64,000 nt of DNA from Puffinus mauretanicus (GCA_023333565.1 JAJKFH010003450.1:1-64000), one strand, 5' to 3'; positions 23,144 to 36,879 are shown, numbered from the stretch's first letter. Numbers and translations are program-made. Notes: generated by a model from the letters alone, not told the origin.

Positions 23144-26100
23144 CGCATACACTCCGTGGAGCTGTGGAGCAATAATCGCCCAGTTCCTTTATCGAAAACC
23201 ACATCTGGCCAGAAAAGCTTTGCTTGGCTGCGGCTTTGATCTCAGCTCCCCGCGACTCCCGCGCACCAACGCTCGCTGCATCGCCTGCGCCGAGGCTGGG
23301 TCACGCTTCCCCGTCGTGCCGTGGAGTACCTGTGATCACGGTCTCAACGAGCTACCGTCTTTTTCCAAACCATTGTCCAGGACTGACATCGTGGTTTCCA
23401 CAAAATGATGGTGCCGTGGCGATTTCCCACAGCCGGGCTGCTCTGGCCCCTCCGTGAGGAGCAGGTATGAACAAAGAGGGCATCAAAAGGGAAAAAAAAA
23501 ATCACACACGGGGTTTCCTCCTCCTCCTGAACCATTGAGTCTGCTTCTTGGTGCCTTCTGCTGGTGCTGGCTCTGCCAGGTGGCACGGGGTGAGCTCAGG
23601 TCAAGCTCAAGTTCAGCAGCAGGATGGGCGCATCCTCCATGGGAGCGGATGGATGAAAGAGGGACCTTCTCAGCAGAGAATGTTTCCGAAGAGATCAACC
23701 CAATCAAACCACCAGCCCAATCTGAGCCAAATCCGACAGCTGGCTTGGGCTAAAACGGAAAGGTTCATCCTCACCTTCCCCAGGAGCATCCCACCCATTA
23801 GGAAGCGGACATTTGCCGTTGGGGGAATGGCCTGGGGTTTTCGCTGGCCCCACGGCCCCGGGACAGAGTTGTTGTCCTCAGTGCGCGGCTTTTCTCCGGT
23901 CGCAGCGTCTGACGCAGCGTGAGGTCGGGATGCACCACAGGTGTCTGGGAGCTGGGAAGCAGTGGGAGCCTACAGAGAAATCTTCTGCCAGACCCACAAG
24001 GAGGGAGCGAGGGAGAAGCAGAGCTGCAGACACGTTATTTGCAGACAAAAGGCATCCAGGATCCGGCCTGACCCCTCATTACACGCGGCTGAGGAGCGAT
24101 GTGCATATTAAAATAATCCCTTCAAAGAGACCGGGGAGGAGAGAGCCCTGAAGTATTGATGAGCCAAGCTGGCACGGGGATTGATCTCAATGCATTTGTG
24201 AATTTTATTAATGACTCCATAGAGGGCACGCAGCATCCCAGCACCACCGCACACAGACACGTCCCCCCCCACCGGCTGCCCCACGCCGAGCCGCGAGAGC
24301 TCCCCATCCGAGGACGAGCCAGAGGTCCCCTCATCTGACCCCAGGCTGGTACAGCTCTTGCCCCCCCAGTCTGGCTCTGCCTCTATAAGGCCCGGAGACT
24401 TGTCTTACGCTCTTAGGGCCTTGCAAACAGAGGCAGAAACAAGGGCAGATAAATACCAATTAAAATGTAAAAAAAACAGCAACAAAAAAAAGGGGCATGA
24501 AGCAGAGCCTCAAACAAGATTTCAGCTCTGGCTCCTCCGGGATTTTTCAAGCAACAGCATGGGAATCCCTCACGTCCCCATCTTCACGTCTCCTCTCCTC
24601 CCAGCCCAGGTCAACCTTTGCTCCTGCAGAGCATCTCTGCTCTGCTCTGCTGTCCTCCATGATTCTCACCCTGATATGGATCAGAATATTTTTGGGACTC
24701 TGCTATGAGACTTGCTGCGTCTTGTTTCCAGACCAGCTTGGCTCTGCTTTTCTCACTGGGCTTTACTGATAAAGCAGATGGCTATCGACAAGGGCTTAAA
24801 ATGTCCCCCAGCCCTTGCTGCAGATAAGCCGGGCTCTGGTGGGGTGAGCGGTGCCCACCCCCGCACCTCCCGGGCAGGAGCTTGAAACATCTGAGTTGCT
24901 TCTGGAGAAGGGGTGGGCTGGATACGGGGTCTGCTTTCGCCTGCCTCCTCCTCGCCCCCAGGTCTGTGCAGCCTGCCTGGCTGATGGTCCACACCAAAAC
25001 CCCTCTGACCTGCGGGGAAGCCGCTTTCCCCATCCCCTTTGCGTTCCTGACCAACATATCTGCTAAACAGCTCAAGCCTTGGAGAGGAGATGTGGCACGT
25101 CAGAAGAGCCGTGGGTCCCCAGGCGAGGTCTGTGGGCTCAGGAGGACACCAGACCCCCCCAAGACCACACGCAGGACCTGGTGCAGCACCGGCGGAGATG
25201 CTCCTCACCCTGTTGAATGCAGCAAGTGCCAGCTTTCCGCACCCACAAGAATTACTGAAGTCACTGAAAACTTCATCCTGTGTAAGAATCTATTCTCACA
25301 AAACACCAGGAAGCCCAAACCATCCCATTGTGGCCATTTTACGGGCAGAGAGAGAACGGCTGAATGAATCCCCTGGGAGTCTGCAGTGGGGATCTGTGCT
25401 CCTGCCCTTACCATCAACTCCTCTTTCTCAAAGCAATGACTGCCCAGGCCCATGGGACCCCGCAAGACCTCCCCGTCCCACACACCTGGGAGTACAAGGA
25501 GGCAAAGAGAACAGGAGGAAAGAAAAAATACCAGTTATTTTCAGGATCACTTCAAAGGCTGGATTTTCCTTTTCTCTCCCTCTTTTTTTCAAAGGCACAT
25601 CTCCATCTCACTTTGTTCCTCCGGAGCAAAGCTCTGCCAGCAAAGCCGTGCCCGGTCCCCATGCAGAGGTACCTGCGGGGGACACCATGTCCTCCCCCAG
25701 CCCAGGAGCCCCCCAACTCCTCCCAGCGCTGCAGCCTCCCCAGTTAGCAGAGCGGTCCGTCTCTGTTCAGCTCTTTACTCGACCTCTGACACCCGCACTT
25801 GTAAATCCTGGAAATGCATATGATGAGCACCCAGAGCGGTGTCATCTGGGGCCGCTCTGAGTCACCACTGACGGACCCAAAACGGGGGGGCACAGCCTAA
25901 AAACAGCGGTGATTTACAGCCCGGCTCTCCGGCTGCTGCAGCCCGCCAGCCCCGCGGTGACACTGCCTAGGGAGGAAGAAAATTTATAGGGCCAAAGCTC
26001 TTTCCTCCCACCCCTCCGCTCTCCTGGAGGTGCCACTGAGCTTGCCGAGCCAGGCTTGCATGGAGAGCGTCCTGAAAGAGCATCCCCCAGGCAGGGTGCG

Positions 26101-27859
26101 CATCACTCTCAAACTGGGAATAGAGGGGTACTGTGTCTTGGGCTGCGTGGGAAGGGCGGCCCCTCCTCTTCATCCTCCCCATTTATCCATCATTTCCAAG
26201 ACAATTTCCTGGTAGCGGTCCCTTCCAGCTAATTATCTTCAGGCTTTGAAAATTACCCAAAAAGCCTGACAATGCCAAACTCGCGGGTGAGGAGCCTGCA
26301 GTAGCTGGCCCGGCTGCAGCAGATCGAACATCGCCCCACGAGGCCGTGCCTCCTGCTCCGGAGACCCCTGCTTGGCACTGCGTTTTTAAGCAAAATGCCG
26401 TCTTAATTGCATCCAGCCTCGGAGGGAGATGGTGATGCATCACACATAACTCAAATCATGGCCACGGTCTATCAGCTAAAAGCAGGGTGTTACATTCCCA
26501 GACACGTTCACCGCTGTCTTCTCCCCGTGCCATGACTCTCCTCCTGGGCCGCGTCCCTGTCCCTGGGGCCGTGAATTATACAGTGACGCACAAGCCAGGA
26601 CTGGGGACTCGGTGGGGGATTTGCAATTCAGAGCAGCCCCAAGACTGAATGAGACATCTCAGACTGGCAAATGGGAGAGGGCAAAACCCGAGATGTGGCC
26701 AGTCAGCACCAAAAATAAAAACACCCTTGGGTGCTCAACCAAGTGGATGCAATGGGGCAAGCACCCCATCAGAGCCCCAGCCAGCCACAGGGCCCTGGCC
26801 ATTCCCACGGGGCACCCCATTCATCCCCATGGTGGATGCAGGTGCCCCATGGGATGCTGCAGAGCTGGAGGGAGACCTTCTCTGAGATCAAGCTCCAGCC
26901 CCGTTGAGCAATCCCATGGGATGCTGGAGCGTTTGGGTGGATTTGGGGGGTCAAAGGCAGCAGAACTTACAAGCTGGGAAACCTTCCTGATAAAACAAGG
27001 CTCCAGAAGCTTCATCTGACAGCGCTTTTTGGAGTTTACTGATGAAGAGACGGCTCCGACATCTGCAGGTACCCAGATGGCAAAGGATTCCTGTCAGGCG
27101 TTTTGTCCTCAGCCTTGAAGAAAATTATTGCGTGGCAAGAGCTAGGAGAGAGCAGATGACACGGGACAAATTAACTTGGGAGATAAAGTACAAGGGGCGA
27201 GCTCTAATGAGGTGAGAAGGAGGTTAGAAGTATTGACTACCACAAATGTGAGAGAAATGACAAATAGACCCACCAGTGAGAGATCTGAGGCAGGTTTTCA
27301 TCCAAATACTGGCAGCGATTGCCACAGCTTATGCTCCCCAGAGCCGTACGAGCAGTGAAAAGCTGGTCCTGTGCAGAAACCACAAACAGGAAAGAAGAGA
27401 CAACAAGGGAGGCTCCAAAACCCAGAATTTGTGAGGGTTTTGGGTGGGGATTTTTGTAAGGCAGATGAAGAAAAAAAATAAAATTGCAGTAGAGAAGTCT
27501 ACCCCCATCGACACTTTTTTGCACCACTATGGCACCACGTTGTGCCACGGGACAGCCCCGGGATGCAGAGCGGCTCTCAGAGGTGCTGGTAGCACCCACT
27601 GTTTGGGCACCCACGAAGCTGAGCAGAACACCAGCTCTGAAGTCACACGGGTGACCTGGAAAAGCAGCTGAATGCTGGTCCTGGGGAACTTCAGAGGAGG
27701 CAACAGATGCTGAACCTTCCTGTCTGATAAATATTGCAGAAAAGCCTTGATTTTCCATTGCAAATGTCTCTCTACAACTTGGGAGAGGGTGTGCAGAATG
27801 AAATAGTCCACGTGTGGTTTGGAAATGGCCAAGGCACAGAGGTGTGCAGACAGGAGACA

Positions 27860-28130
27860 CTGTAAAGACCAGGACTAACACATGGCAGAGACCAGCGAGG
27901 GGACACCAGAGGTGTGGAGAAGTGATTTGGGGTTTCTCACAAGGCAAGAACTAAGAGGCAGCTGGGGGAGTTATCAAGCGTCCCATTTAAAACTGACCGA
28001 AGGACAGACTCATCGCTAAATTGTGGAATTTGCTGGGCAGGATATTGTGGAGAGCAAAAATATTCATAAATGCAAAAAGAGAAAAGACAGGTTCACAAAC
28101 GATAGCTCTACCAGTAGGCTTTAAGCATGA
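27860..28130 (+). mobile_element. Very old, degenerate LINE-like 3' region
   Basis: The run caagaactaagaggcag, then tatcaagcgtcccatttaaa, ttgtggaatttgctgggcag and gatattgtggagagcaaaaa follows, block by block, a text I recall from an ancient amniote retroelement. That text encodes the end of a reverse transcriptase (W-N-x-L-P-x-D-I-V-E-A-K type). The frame is destroyed. Family placement (CR1/L3-like) is from memory, and the edges are approximate. Confidence 0.45.
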
Positions 28131-29775
28131 GGTTCCCAGCGCAGCTTCTCCAGCCCAGGAGATGCTGACACCACAGACCTCGTCGATGGCCAGGCTGTGA
28201 ACATGGGGCTCTCGTAGCTGTTTGCTGCATCCCTGATTGCCAGGGAGAGGATGCTCACCTACAGGGGCTTTCTACCAGATGTAGGACATGGTTAGCCTTG
28301 AATAAAAAGCCTGCTCTGTTGGTGATGATGCTCCAAGGAGGACAAGAATTTGGGAAGGAGGTTGGGATATGCTGATTTGCAGCTATCCCAAGAAGAAAGG
28401 GAGAAGAGCAGTTGTCTCCATCCCAGCAGCAAAGCAGTGCCCGTTAGCTCCCACCAGCTGCCATGACAGACTCTTGCTTTGACCAACCTAAGATGGCCTT
28501 GAGTAGCATCACCTGAAGGAAAATGCCCAAATGATCTTGTTACAGCAGCAGACTAGACCTTTCTTGCCAGCGAGGTCTGCCCTCAGCTGTCCTCTCAGGC
28601 AGAGGAAAATGCTCCTGGTACCTGCTCAGAGGGGCTGGGAAACATTTTGGGTCGCCTGGTCTCCTGCCAGCCTTCCTGAGGAACAAGATCAGCGATCCAG
28701 GTCTGCACTGAAGGTGCTCATCCGTGTACAAATATAGAAAAGATACCCAAGAGATTTCAGCGGGAGGCACATTCATGCCAAATACTTAGAAAAAGCCCTA
28801 GAAATCAGGGCATATTGATGTTTTGGCTGACATCGCCAACCGGGCAAGAGCTTTCCAGTGACGGACTGACGGCATCGGAGCCAAGCCTCGACCCAGGAGG
28901 AGGGCTGCAAGCTGCCCGGCCGCCCGCTCTGCCAACCTGCTGCCAAGGTTTTCAGGCCAGGAGGGATTTTCTCTCCGTTGGAGCCAAGCGATCGTGATCT
29001 CGCATTGATAAATGGGGTTTGAGCCAATGCCCACGCACAAAGATAACGTCCTGGCAAAAGCCAGACTCAGTGACTCCGCAGCACTCGTTCCAACAGAGTG
29101 CATCAACAGGTGTCAAACTGGGGGGGAAATTAAGGTCCAGCACTGATAATCATTGCTCTGTGAAATTTCTGAGGTCTGTTAATGTTGCACGCTATATTCT
29201 TTTTTTGGAGAAGGTGATGAAACGAAGCCTTACGGGATGAGAGGCAGAGGGTGACAGGCTCAGTTGGTTCAACAGTTTCTTTCCAAAACAAGGAAATCTC
29301 CAACTGCGATCACTTTGGTTCAATAAATAAAAAAAAAAAAAGCAATTCAGCACTAGTCTGTTTTAAATGTACGTGTTAGCGTTGATGGTGTTAATAACAA
29401 AAGTAATTATTTAAAAGCTCCTATGTATATCAGGGCAGTGAAAACTGCAGATGTTGGCAACCCTTGAGTATTCTTCTTTTACACCTGCCATTAAAACAAT
29501 TTAAAGTTCCCATCTCAATGTATCAGAAATAATTATGTGCTTTTAGGCAGAGATTACTGGAAGAGGACCTTAGTTTTGCGTTGTACAGGTCTGGCTAAAG
29601 GATTGTCTCATCTCCAGTGCCCATCCCAGGAGGGTGATGCAGAGCACAGGCAGGGACCAGGCTACCGGCGGGCAGATTCTGCATCACTCTGTGGCCACTT
29701 TTGCTCTGAAAGGTCTGAAGGTGCTCCTGGGCTCTGCCCCGCAAACAGGTCACCGAGCGTCTCTTATCCACAGCA
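28131..29775. other. Intergenic, no gene seen
   Basis: No repeat border, exon or RNA gene is recognised between the degenerate old element and the first CR1 fragment. Confidence 0.5.
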
Positions 29776-29960
29776 GGAATGGAATGGAATAGACTACTTC
29801 AGTTGGAAGGGACCCGCAGCGATCATCTAGCTCAACTGCCTGACCACTTCAGGGCTGACCAAAAGTTAAAGCAAATTATTGAGAACATTGTCCAAATGCC
29901 TCTTAAACACCAGCAGGCTTGGGGCATCGACCACCTCTCTCGGAAGGCTGTTCTCCCTGC
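29776..29960 (-). mobile_element. Degraded CR1 3'-end fragment
   Basis: Read on the plus strand it begins with the reversed CR1 terminus (ggaatagactacttcagttg, then gaagggaccc). It continues with the typical reversed CR1 text about letting go of small clauses of the 3' UTR: catcta...tcaactgcctgaccacttca...aacaccagcaggcttggggc. It is older and more diverged than the copies at 31.7 and 49 kb. The far edge is approximate. Confidence 0.75.
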
Positions 29961-31107
29961 GCACACACCACTACAGCAGAAGTGTAGTCATTCCTACCCA
30001 GAAAAAAAAGGCGACTCCTGGAGCACTTCAGACCCATGTCATGTGCTTTGGAGTTTTTGTTGGGGTTTTTTTTCTCTGCTTTTTTTTTTTAAAGAAAAAA
30101 AAAAAAATAACCAAGTTTGGAAAGTCGCCGGAAATAAAAACAAGAAATTGCTGACAAGTGTCCCACTGTAATTGAGTGAGAACACAGAGCTCAGCTCTAT
30201 GGATTCCCAGAAATATGGTCCAGATGTGGCTCTCCAACGGTGGCGCAGCCAAGCCACAATCCCCAAAATGACTACCCCTGCGACTGGGAAACTTCCCCAG
30301 CGCCCCTTCCAGCCACGCACAGCGACAGGCCATGCCCCAACCAACACCCGGCCAAAGACTTGAGAAAACACAGGGTTGGCAGCAGCAGAGCCTGGAGGGG
30401 CCCTCCCAGTCCCCGACGTTGAAGGTCTGCAGCAGAGGTATTGGAAGCAAAACCATTTGATTTTGCAAAGCCCGGATTTCTCACCTGTGCACACACCCAA
30501 GCTTGAAAACACGACCTTCTACGGCTCACTTAAACCCCGACTGCCTGCACACCACGGGAAACTGGGAACACATCGGTTTTGCAGCAATCTTCTGCTGCAG
30601 TTGTCATCAGGGTCTGAGCATCGGCTCAGCCCCGCTGTCACCTGCCCCATTCCAGGAGCAGCTCTCTGGGCTGGGGGTCCCCAGGCTGTCCCCCCCCACC
30701 CCAGGACACAGCTAGGGCAGGGACAGCACTGCACGCACCGCACTGGTCTGGGACGGGAGCGTGCACCGACGGCAGCCATGCACACAGCGAAGGAGTATGA
30801 CTGCAGGTGCACACGTATGGGGAAAACCCAGCCCAGCTAAAGGCAAGGAGAGGGTCAATAATTGCTCCAGTGAGTCTGTCTTCAGCTTTTCCATGCCAGA
30901 AAGTTTTCCCCTTACAGTACCTCCTGGTTATCCTTTTATACAAGACCTTGTTCTCCATCCATCACGTTTGCAAAGGTGGCAATGAGCACCAGTGACACTT
31001 TGACATTGCTCTATTATTTATGGTCAAATACTCAGCATACGCTAATTAGAAGCGTTCAGTGGCACACAGAGGCCCACCTAGCTCATCCTCAGTGCCTGAC
31101 ACCCTTT

Positions 31108-31201
31108 AGGATGGTTGCAATGGTTTAATGGGCATGGTGGTGTTGGGTTGACGGTTGGACTCGATGATCTTAGAGGTCTTTTCCAACCTTAATGATTCTA
31201 T
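31108..31201 (+). mobile_element. Short CR1 3'-end fragment
   Basis: It contains the CR1 terminal block gttggactcgatgatcttag followed by aggtcttttccaacc and the final attcta repeat unit. Only about 95 bp remain, a strongly 5'-truncated insertion in plus orientation. Confidence 0.85.
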
Positions 31202-31657
31202 GCAATGGCACGGTGGGTCTGCAGTGATCCCTCAGCTCCTGCAAAGCCAGCATTGACAGCAGCGAGAAGCTCAGCAGCAGTAACAGTCTCCCACATGGCA
31301 GCAGAGTGCCTAAGACAAAAAAAAAAAAAAAAAACAACACCCCAAAACTTCTCAATTGGTTTCAGTTGGACTGCAATCTTCCAATCCAGCTATTGAGTGC
31401 AACAGCAAGATGAAGCAAGCAATTAGCCCGGCTCTCCAGAGCCCAGGCACTGACACAGAGAGCAAAGGCTCAGCAGGCAGAGGAGCGCACAGGGCTGTTT
31501 GATTACCCTGGGCGAAAAGCCAAGCAGAAAACACTGCCTGCAGAAGTGAGAAGTATATTTTGGTTATGACTCCCAGCACAAAGCCTGTTAGATCTGAATT
31601 CTCTTTCCAGCTCTGTCACAGGTGCTTTGCAAAACCTCAGGCACGTCCCTTTGTTTT

Positions 31658-31941
31658 CATAGAATCGTAGAATAGTTTGGGTTGGAAGGGACCTTTAAAG
31701 GCCACCTAGTCCACCCCCCCTGCTGTGGGCAGGGACATCTTCAACCACATCAGGTTGCTCAGAGCCCCGTCCAACCTGACCTGGAATGTTCCCAGGGATG
31801 GGGCATCTACCACCTCTCTGGGCAACCTGTGCCAGTGTCTCACCACCCTCATTGTAAAAAATTTCTCCCTTATATCTCGCCTGAATCTGCCCTCTTTTAG
31901 TTTAAAACCATTCCCCCTTGTCCTATCGCTACAGCAGATAC
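31658..31941 (-). mobile_element. CR1 3'-end fragment
   Basis: On the plus strand it starts catagaatcgtagaatagtt, then gggttggaagggacc, and runs through the reversed CR1 3' coding end to cccccttgtcctatcgctac. It is an approximately 280-bp 5'-truncated CR1 in minus orientation. It is well preserved and opposite in direction to the copy 450 bp to its left. Confidence 0.92.
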
Positions 31942-33589
31942 CTCTTCCCTTCCCCGAGGGGAGGCAGTCGTCTCATGCTTGCTCGGTTTTCCCCAGGCAC
32001 CAACTCACCCCACCTTTGCAACAGGTTCCCCCCAGCAGAGCAGCTGAGCTGGAGGCGGCAGCAAAGCCAACGTAACCCTCTCTGTCCTCTGGCTGAGGAA
32101 ATGAAAATGATGGGGACATTGAGAAGCCCCGAGTCCCCTCCAGCTGAGTCTCAGCTGCCCTTAGGGGTTCAGAGCAAACCCACCAGGCGGGCTGTGGTCT
32201 GCCATGGGGAGAGCCAGAGGTCCGTATGGAGATGGGGAAACGAATGCACCCTCCCCAGATCACAGCCTGTGTTTTCTTCTCCAATATCAAACATGAAGAA
32301 CATAACCCTGAGGTTAAGGGGAAAAAAAGGCCCACCCTCCCCTCCCATGCAAACTCAGCCTGTGAAAACCAGATGGCTAACCAGCAAAGCTGCGCTGGTT
32401 CTCCAAACACCATCAGGTTGGTGCAAATGATGTGTTTTTGACAGATGGTCCTTTCACCAAGAGTATTGCCCAGCCTTGCCCTACCCGTGTGTTTTCTGCA
32501 GACAGATTGCTCTGCACATCCACGAGCCCCGTGCCAGCCCACGGCATATCTGAAGCACAGCAGCTCCGGCCACGGAGCCCCGAGGCGCTTCTTTCATCCT
32601 TTACGGGGTGTAATGAGACATTCCCCTCTCCTCGCCGTGCGCAGCGAACCACTTTGGGAGAAAAACTTACTGAAACCAGCAGATGTGTTTGCATTATTTA
32701 AGTTGGGAGCAAAAACCTTACCTGCCAGCCAGGCTTGCGCTGCAGCCCTCCTGCCTCCCTGGCCAGCCGGCGATGTCCCCCCAGCATGGCAGCTCTGCTC
32801 CAGCTGCCCAGACACCACACATCTGTAGTTTTTAATATCTTAAAAGACCACTAAAATGGACCAGTGGACACCTCTCCCATCCATCCGAGAAGAGCCGAGT
32901 TTACATTTCAATTAAATTCCCGGTGAGATGAGCCCCAGCAGCAGCACAGACAAAAGGGCAGTCGGGTGCTGGGATGCCCCATCACAAGTCCCTGGCCATC
33001 GGAGGCTGCACAGGGCAGGGGACAGTCTCCTCCTCCCTGCTTTCATGCTGGGAGGCAAAGCGTGAGTGTTGGGACATTGCCTGGGCCACCAAATATCCCT
33101 GCTGCTCTTCGTCCATCTGCCGAGGCAGAGCACTCGATGCAAGGCACCAGGCTTTGCGCACGCCAGCTCTCTGGGATGGCTGATGGTTTGCTCCTGGAAG
33201 CACACCACCAGGCTAACCCTGGGCCATCTGACCCACCGGCCCAGACATGGTTAGTCCAGGGAATCCCTCTTTACCCATTTCTAATTTGGGCACCCGCTCT
33301 TCTCCTGCCCTGACAGGTAAGGGGATGCCTGTTTTATTTCCAAAGTTTAAATGACCACTTTCTCCTGGAAGACCTGCAGCTCTTGGCTCAGTATACTGAA
33401 GTTCCCAAACAAAGAGTGAGGTCTGTGAGTAAAACAGTCTCTCACAGCCAAATCCCTTCCCTGCAATGCTGCATGTAGTTCCCAGGGCCTCTTTCTATGC
33501 TCTTCGTTCAAGGAAAACCTCCTGCCGCCGTTATTCGCCTGGCTGGGAAGTGTTCTTCTAACCGGGAGACTTACTCCCTGTACAGCAGA
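31942..33589. other. Intergenic, no gene seen
   Basis: Nothing is recognised. Open frames on both strands overlap each other and carry no domain. Confidence 0.5.
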
Positions 33590-34400
33590 GAAGATTTACT
33601 CCCCATACTCCGCAAGAGAGATTATCTCCAGTTGCTATTATTCCCTTATCAATAATTCACCGTGCAGCCACACTGGATCGCCTCTGTGCTGCCTGCGTAG
33701 TTTCTAAGCTCGGTAGTGACTGAAGGAGCAGCCGTGAGTAATCACGTCTCCTCTGATATTGCTTATGCTCTCAGCGAAGCAGAACAAGTAACTCACACTG
33801 CAAATGAGTCATGTCCCCTGGAAGCTTCTCATTTTAGCATCCCGTCGAGGAGAGCAGCTTTGCAGAAGCACCTGCTAAGGATTGCAAGCCCTTGGCATTT
33901 AAATAAATAAATAAAGGGGAGATAATTAAACTCCATATTTCAATCTTATAGGAGGAGTTCATATAAAGGGACTCTTTCTCCTTCCAGAAAATCCAATACA
34001 ATTAAATGATTAAAACAGAAAAGCAGACATAAAACCCAAGGAGGAGAGGCCAGACAAGCCGTTGTGAATACAGATCGCACACTGAAGTCTTGATCAAGAC
34101 TCACTCACTCCCCCGTTAGAAGTACAAGCTTGGTGCTGTTCCCGTTTATCTCTCACAGAATAACAACTCTGATGCACAAAGCTCGGGATTAAACCAGCAT
34201 CATTTCTTAGCAAGAGCCATTTGACTCATTTATCCTGTACACACACACACACTACACAGGCACAAATGCCTCATTTCCCACTGAAGAGATGATCATCAGC
34301 ATACATGATAGGATCTCAGCACACGAGCCTGCCATCTCTGATTAAAACCTAACCATTAGAGTGATTTATGGCTCCGAAGATGCACAAGTGTCCTTTGTGA
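33590..34400. promoter_or_regulatory. Long AT-rich, enhancer-like block
   Basis: About 800 bp are distinctly richer in AT than both flanks. Cores include cttatcaataattcaccgtg, gagataattaaactccatat and caatacaattaaatgatta, an AP-1-like tgagtca at about 33805, the palindrome at 34086 and a short CA repeat at about 34241. No exon was recognised. Confidence 0.3.
34086..34101. repeat. 16-bp perfect palindrome AGTCTTGATCAAGACT
   Basis: It is self-complementary over all 16 bases and lies at the edge of an AT-rich, enhancer-like region. Confidence 0.85.
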
Positions 34401-36879
34401 CTAACTTAGGCACCGGGTGAGAACGAAAGATGATCTCCCCCTTCCCAGTTGTCACTGGGAAGCTCCACAACCACAGCTTGGATGAACCATCTCGGATGAC
34501 CGAGACATCTGTGCAGTCATTGACTAAACCTTTAATCTTGCAGGCTGGCTTTTCTTCAAAACACCCTGCCAGAGAACCAAGCCAAACAACAGTTGAGCGC
34601 TCCTTGATCCAGCCAGGTGGATCTGTCTCCCGTGGATTTATTGGCACATCTTTCCCCAGGAGATGTGCCTCCTATTTCTCTATTTACCTGCATGTTTCAA
34701 CACGCTGCTTCAGAAATCCTTCCACAGGAGAGTGGGAAGCATCCCTCTGTGGGACAGCGGAATGCTCTCCGGGATGGTTTGAGCAAGGCAGAAGGCAAAA
34801 GATATGCCTATGGCAGTTTGGAGAAGACTTCTCGAGGGCAAATTCCCCATTGCGTGGCCAATGCCATCAGCACACACAGGTAAAGCTGAAAATACAAGAA
34901 ACAAAAGGTTGGCTTTTTCAACTCTCCAGGTTTACTTATCTGCCCCCGAGCATCTCCGATAGCAGTCTGCAACCCCGTCTGCAGCGCCTGGGAAGATCGC
35001 TCTGCGGTGAGGCGGCCGGGTGTCAAGATCAGCCCTGGGGACAGCGTGGCCATCATCAGAGACAAGTTGCTGTTAGAGACAGACCTCTGGAGCCAGGCTT
35101 TTTTCCTTTGGAAGAGAACAACCGGGGCCAGAGCCCCATGGGGGCTCTTAGGCAACAGCAAAACAAAACCTCTTTGCCCCCAGGGCTGTGGATAACCCAT
35201 CCTCATGCAAAGCTGTGACTCACGTCTGTGCAAGCACACATGCAGCCGTGGGCACCGAGACTATTAGCCTATGCCTGGACCCCTTCCTATTACTTCTAGC
35301 TGGGTGAAATTAAATGGAAAAGAAATTCAATTAAGAAGGTCTTGTCTAACACTGAGGGATCCTTCGAGTCACTCTCTGCAGCTGTTAACAGGTCTGATGG
35401 GATTAGCAGCCCCCCTCCTCTCCCACCGTCAGCTCGGGAAGCCCGTGGCCGCAGCAGGCTGAGCTCCAGCCGCGACCACCCCGGCCTCCAAAATGGGACT
35501 TGCTGCCCAGCTGTTTTCTGGAGCCACCAAAACTCAGTACTTAACAGGCAAAAAGAGTTGCCTTCCCCCGGGAAGTGAGCAGCCACCAGGCTATGGACCC
35601 TCCCATGCGGCAACCCTCGCAGGGCTGGGTGTCTGGAGGAGCTGCCGTGCCCGGACCCTGCCCGCTCTGACGCGAAGGAAGGCAGAGGTTTGGGTGAGCC
35701 GGCTCTTCACGGGCAGCAGTGCCCCAAGCTTTGCCTGGGGACCAGAAGACCAAAGCACGGAGGAGACCCTTGTCCATGCACTGGCCAGGGACGAGGCACC
35801 AAGTCCCTGCCAGTCCCAGCGTGAAGGTGCCACAGGAAAGCAGGACAGGAGATGCCAAGGGCTTACACCAAGCCCCGTGACAGCCAGGTGGGGAAAGTTT
35901 GGGCTCCCTCCCAGAGCTCTGCTGGCTTTTCACGTCCCCAGCATGCTTTCTATGCTCAACACAGCCTACAGCACGGGAAATTAAAGTGCCTACCAGACAG
36001 TTGGCTGCAGAAGCTTTGCTTCAGTCTCCATTTATCCAGCAACTCGGACACGGTAAGACAGGCTAATATAGGAGGAGACGCTGCGGTACCTAATACACTG
36101 CAGAAGATGACAGTAGTTTCAAACTAATGGACAACGCTAAAGACAGGGTGACCAACATGATGAATCAGAGCTGTGCAGCTTCAGGGGAACAGAGGAGCAA
36201 GGGAAAAAAAATAAAAATCAAGGCGTATAGCTTTTAGCCCCAGGACTCGAAGGAAAGGTCGTGTCCTTCTCGGGAAGGCTGAGCCCCCGGGTGCTCCCTG
36301 CTTGCAGCCCCACAGGGCAGATGGGATCTCCAGGGTGCACAGGTCCCCCCCCGCCCATGGAGCCCTGTCCCCAGGCACAAGCCACCACTCACAGTGCGTG
36401 CAAGTCCTCAGCTACTCACACCATCCCCGCAGTGCTGCTAACCTGCGGTTTCCTTCAAGGGATCAGCGAGAGGATGCCTTATCTCACTATCCAGGCTCGG
36501 CCCTACAAGTGGCAGAAGGGATAATCAAAGCTGAGCTGTTAAAAAGCCTCCCTGCAGACTCCCTCCCTCTGAAGGGGACTGTGAAACAGCACGGGGTCCT
36601 GTTCCCTCAGGACTCCAGAGTCCTTGCAGGGAAGTTAAACGGTCATTCCTGCCACCCCCCAGTGTCACTGGCAAACCCAGCACCTCTATCTGGCATCCAT
36701 AGCGCAGCATCTCTTTGGCCCCTGGGTGGCAGGCAGGGCAAGGGGAGATGCGAGAAGGTCAGAGGTGGAAGCAGAAAGGCAAACAGTGTTTGCCAACCTT
36801 TGGGCTGGAGAGAGTACAAAACAGCATTCAGCATCAAATGCTAGAGCACCCACAATGTGCCAGCTCCATCCTTCGCCAA
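34401..36879. other. Intergenic, no gene seen
   Basis: A 262-codon plus-strand frame at 34430-35218 is the longest here. It is compositionally ordinary, shows no domain, signal peptide or membrane segment, and has no conserved-looking blocks. I treat it as chance. Confidence 0.45.

Larger units (their letters stand above)
18441..27859. other. Intergenic, no gene seen
   Basis: This is GC-rich mosaic DNA with the CpG cluster at about 22.1 kb and the phased TAATAAT sites at 23.1 kb. Frames such as 25090-25860 (256 codons) and 27947-27237 (236 codons) have no recognisable content. Confidence 0.5.

Noticed and set aside
34430..35218. 262-codon open frame on the plus strand
   Set aside because: Ordinary composition with no recognisable family, and nothing suggests selection on the frame.
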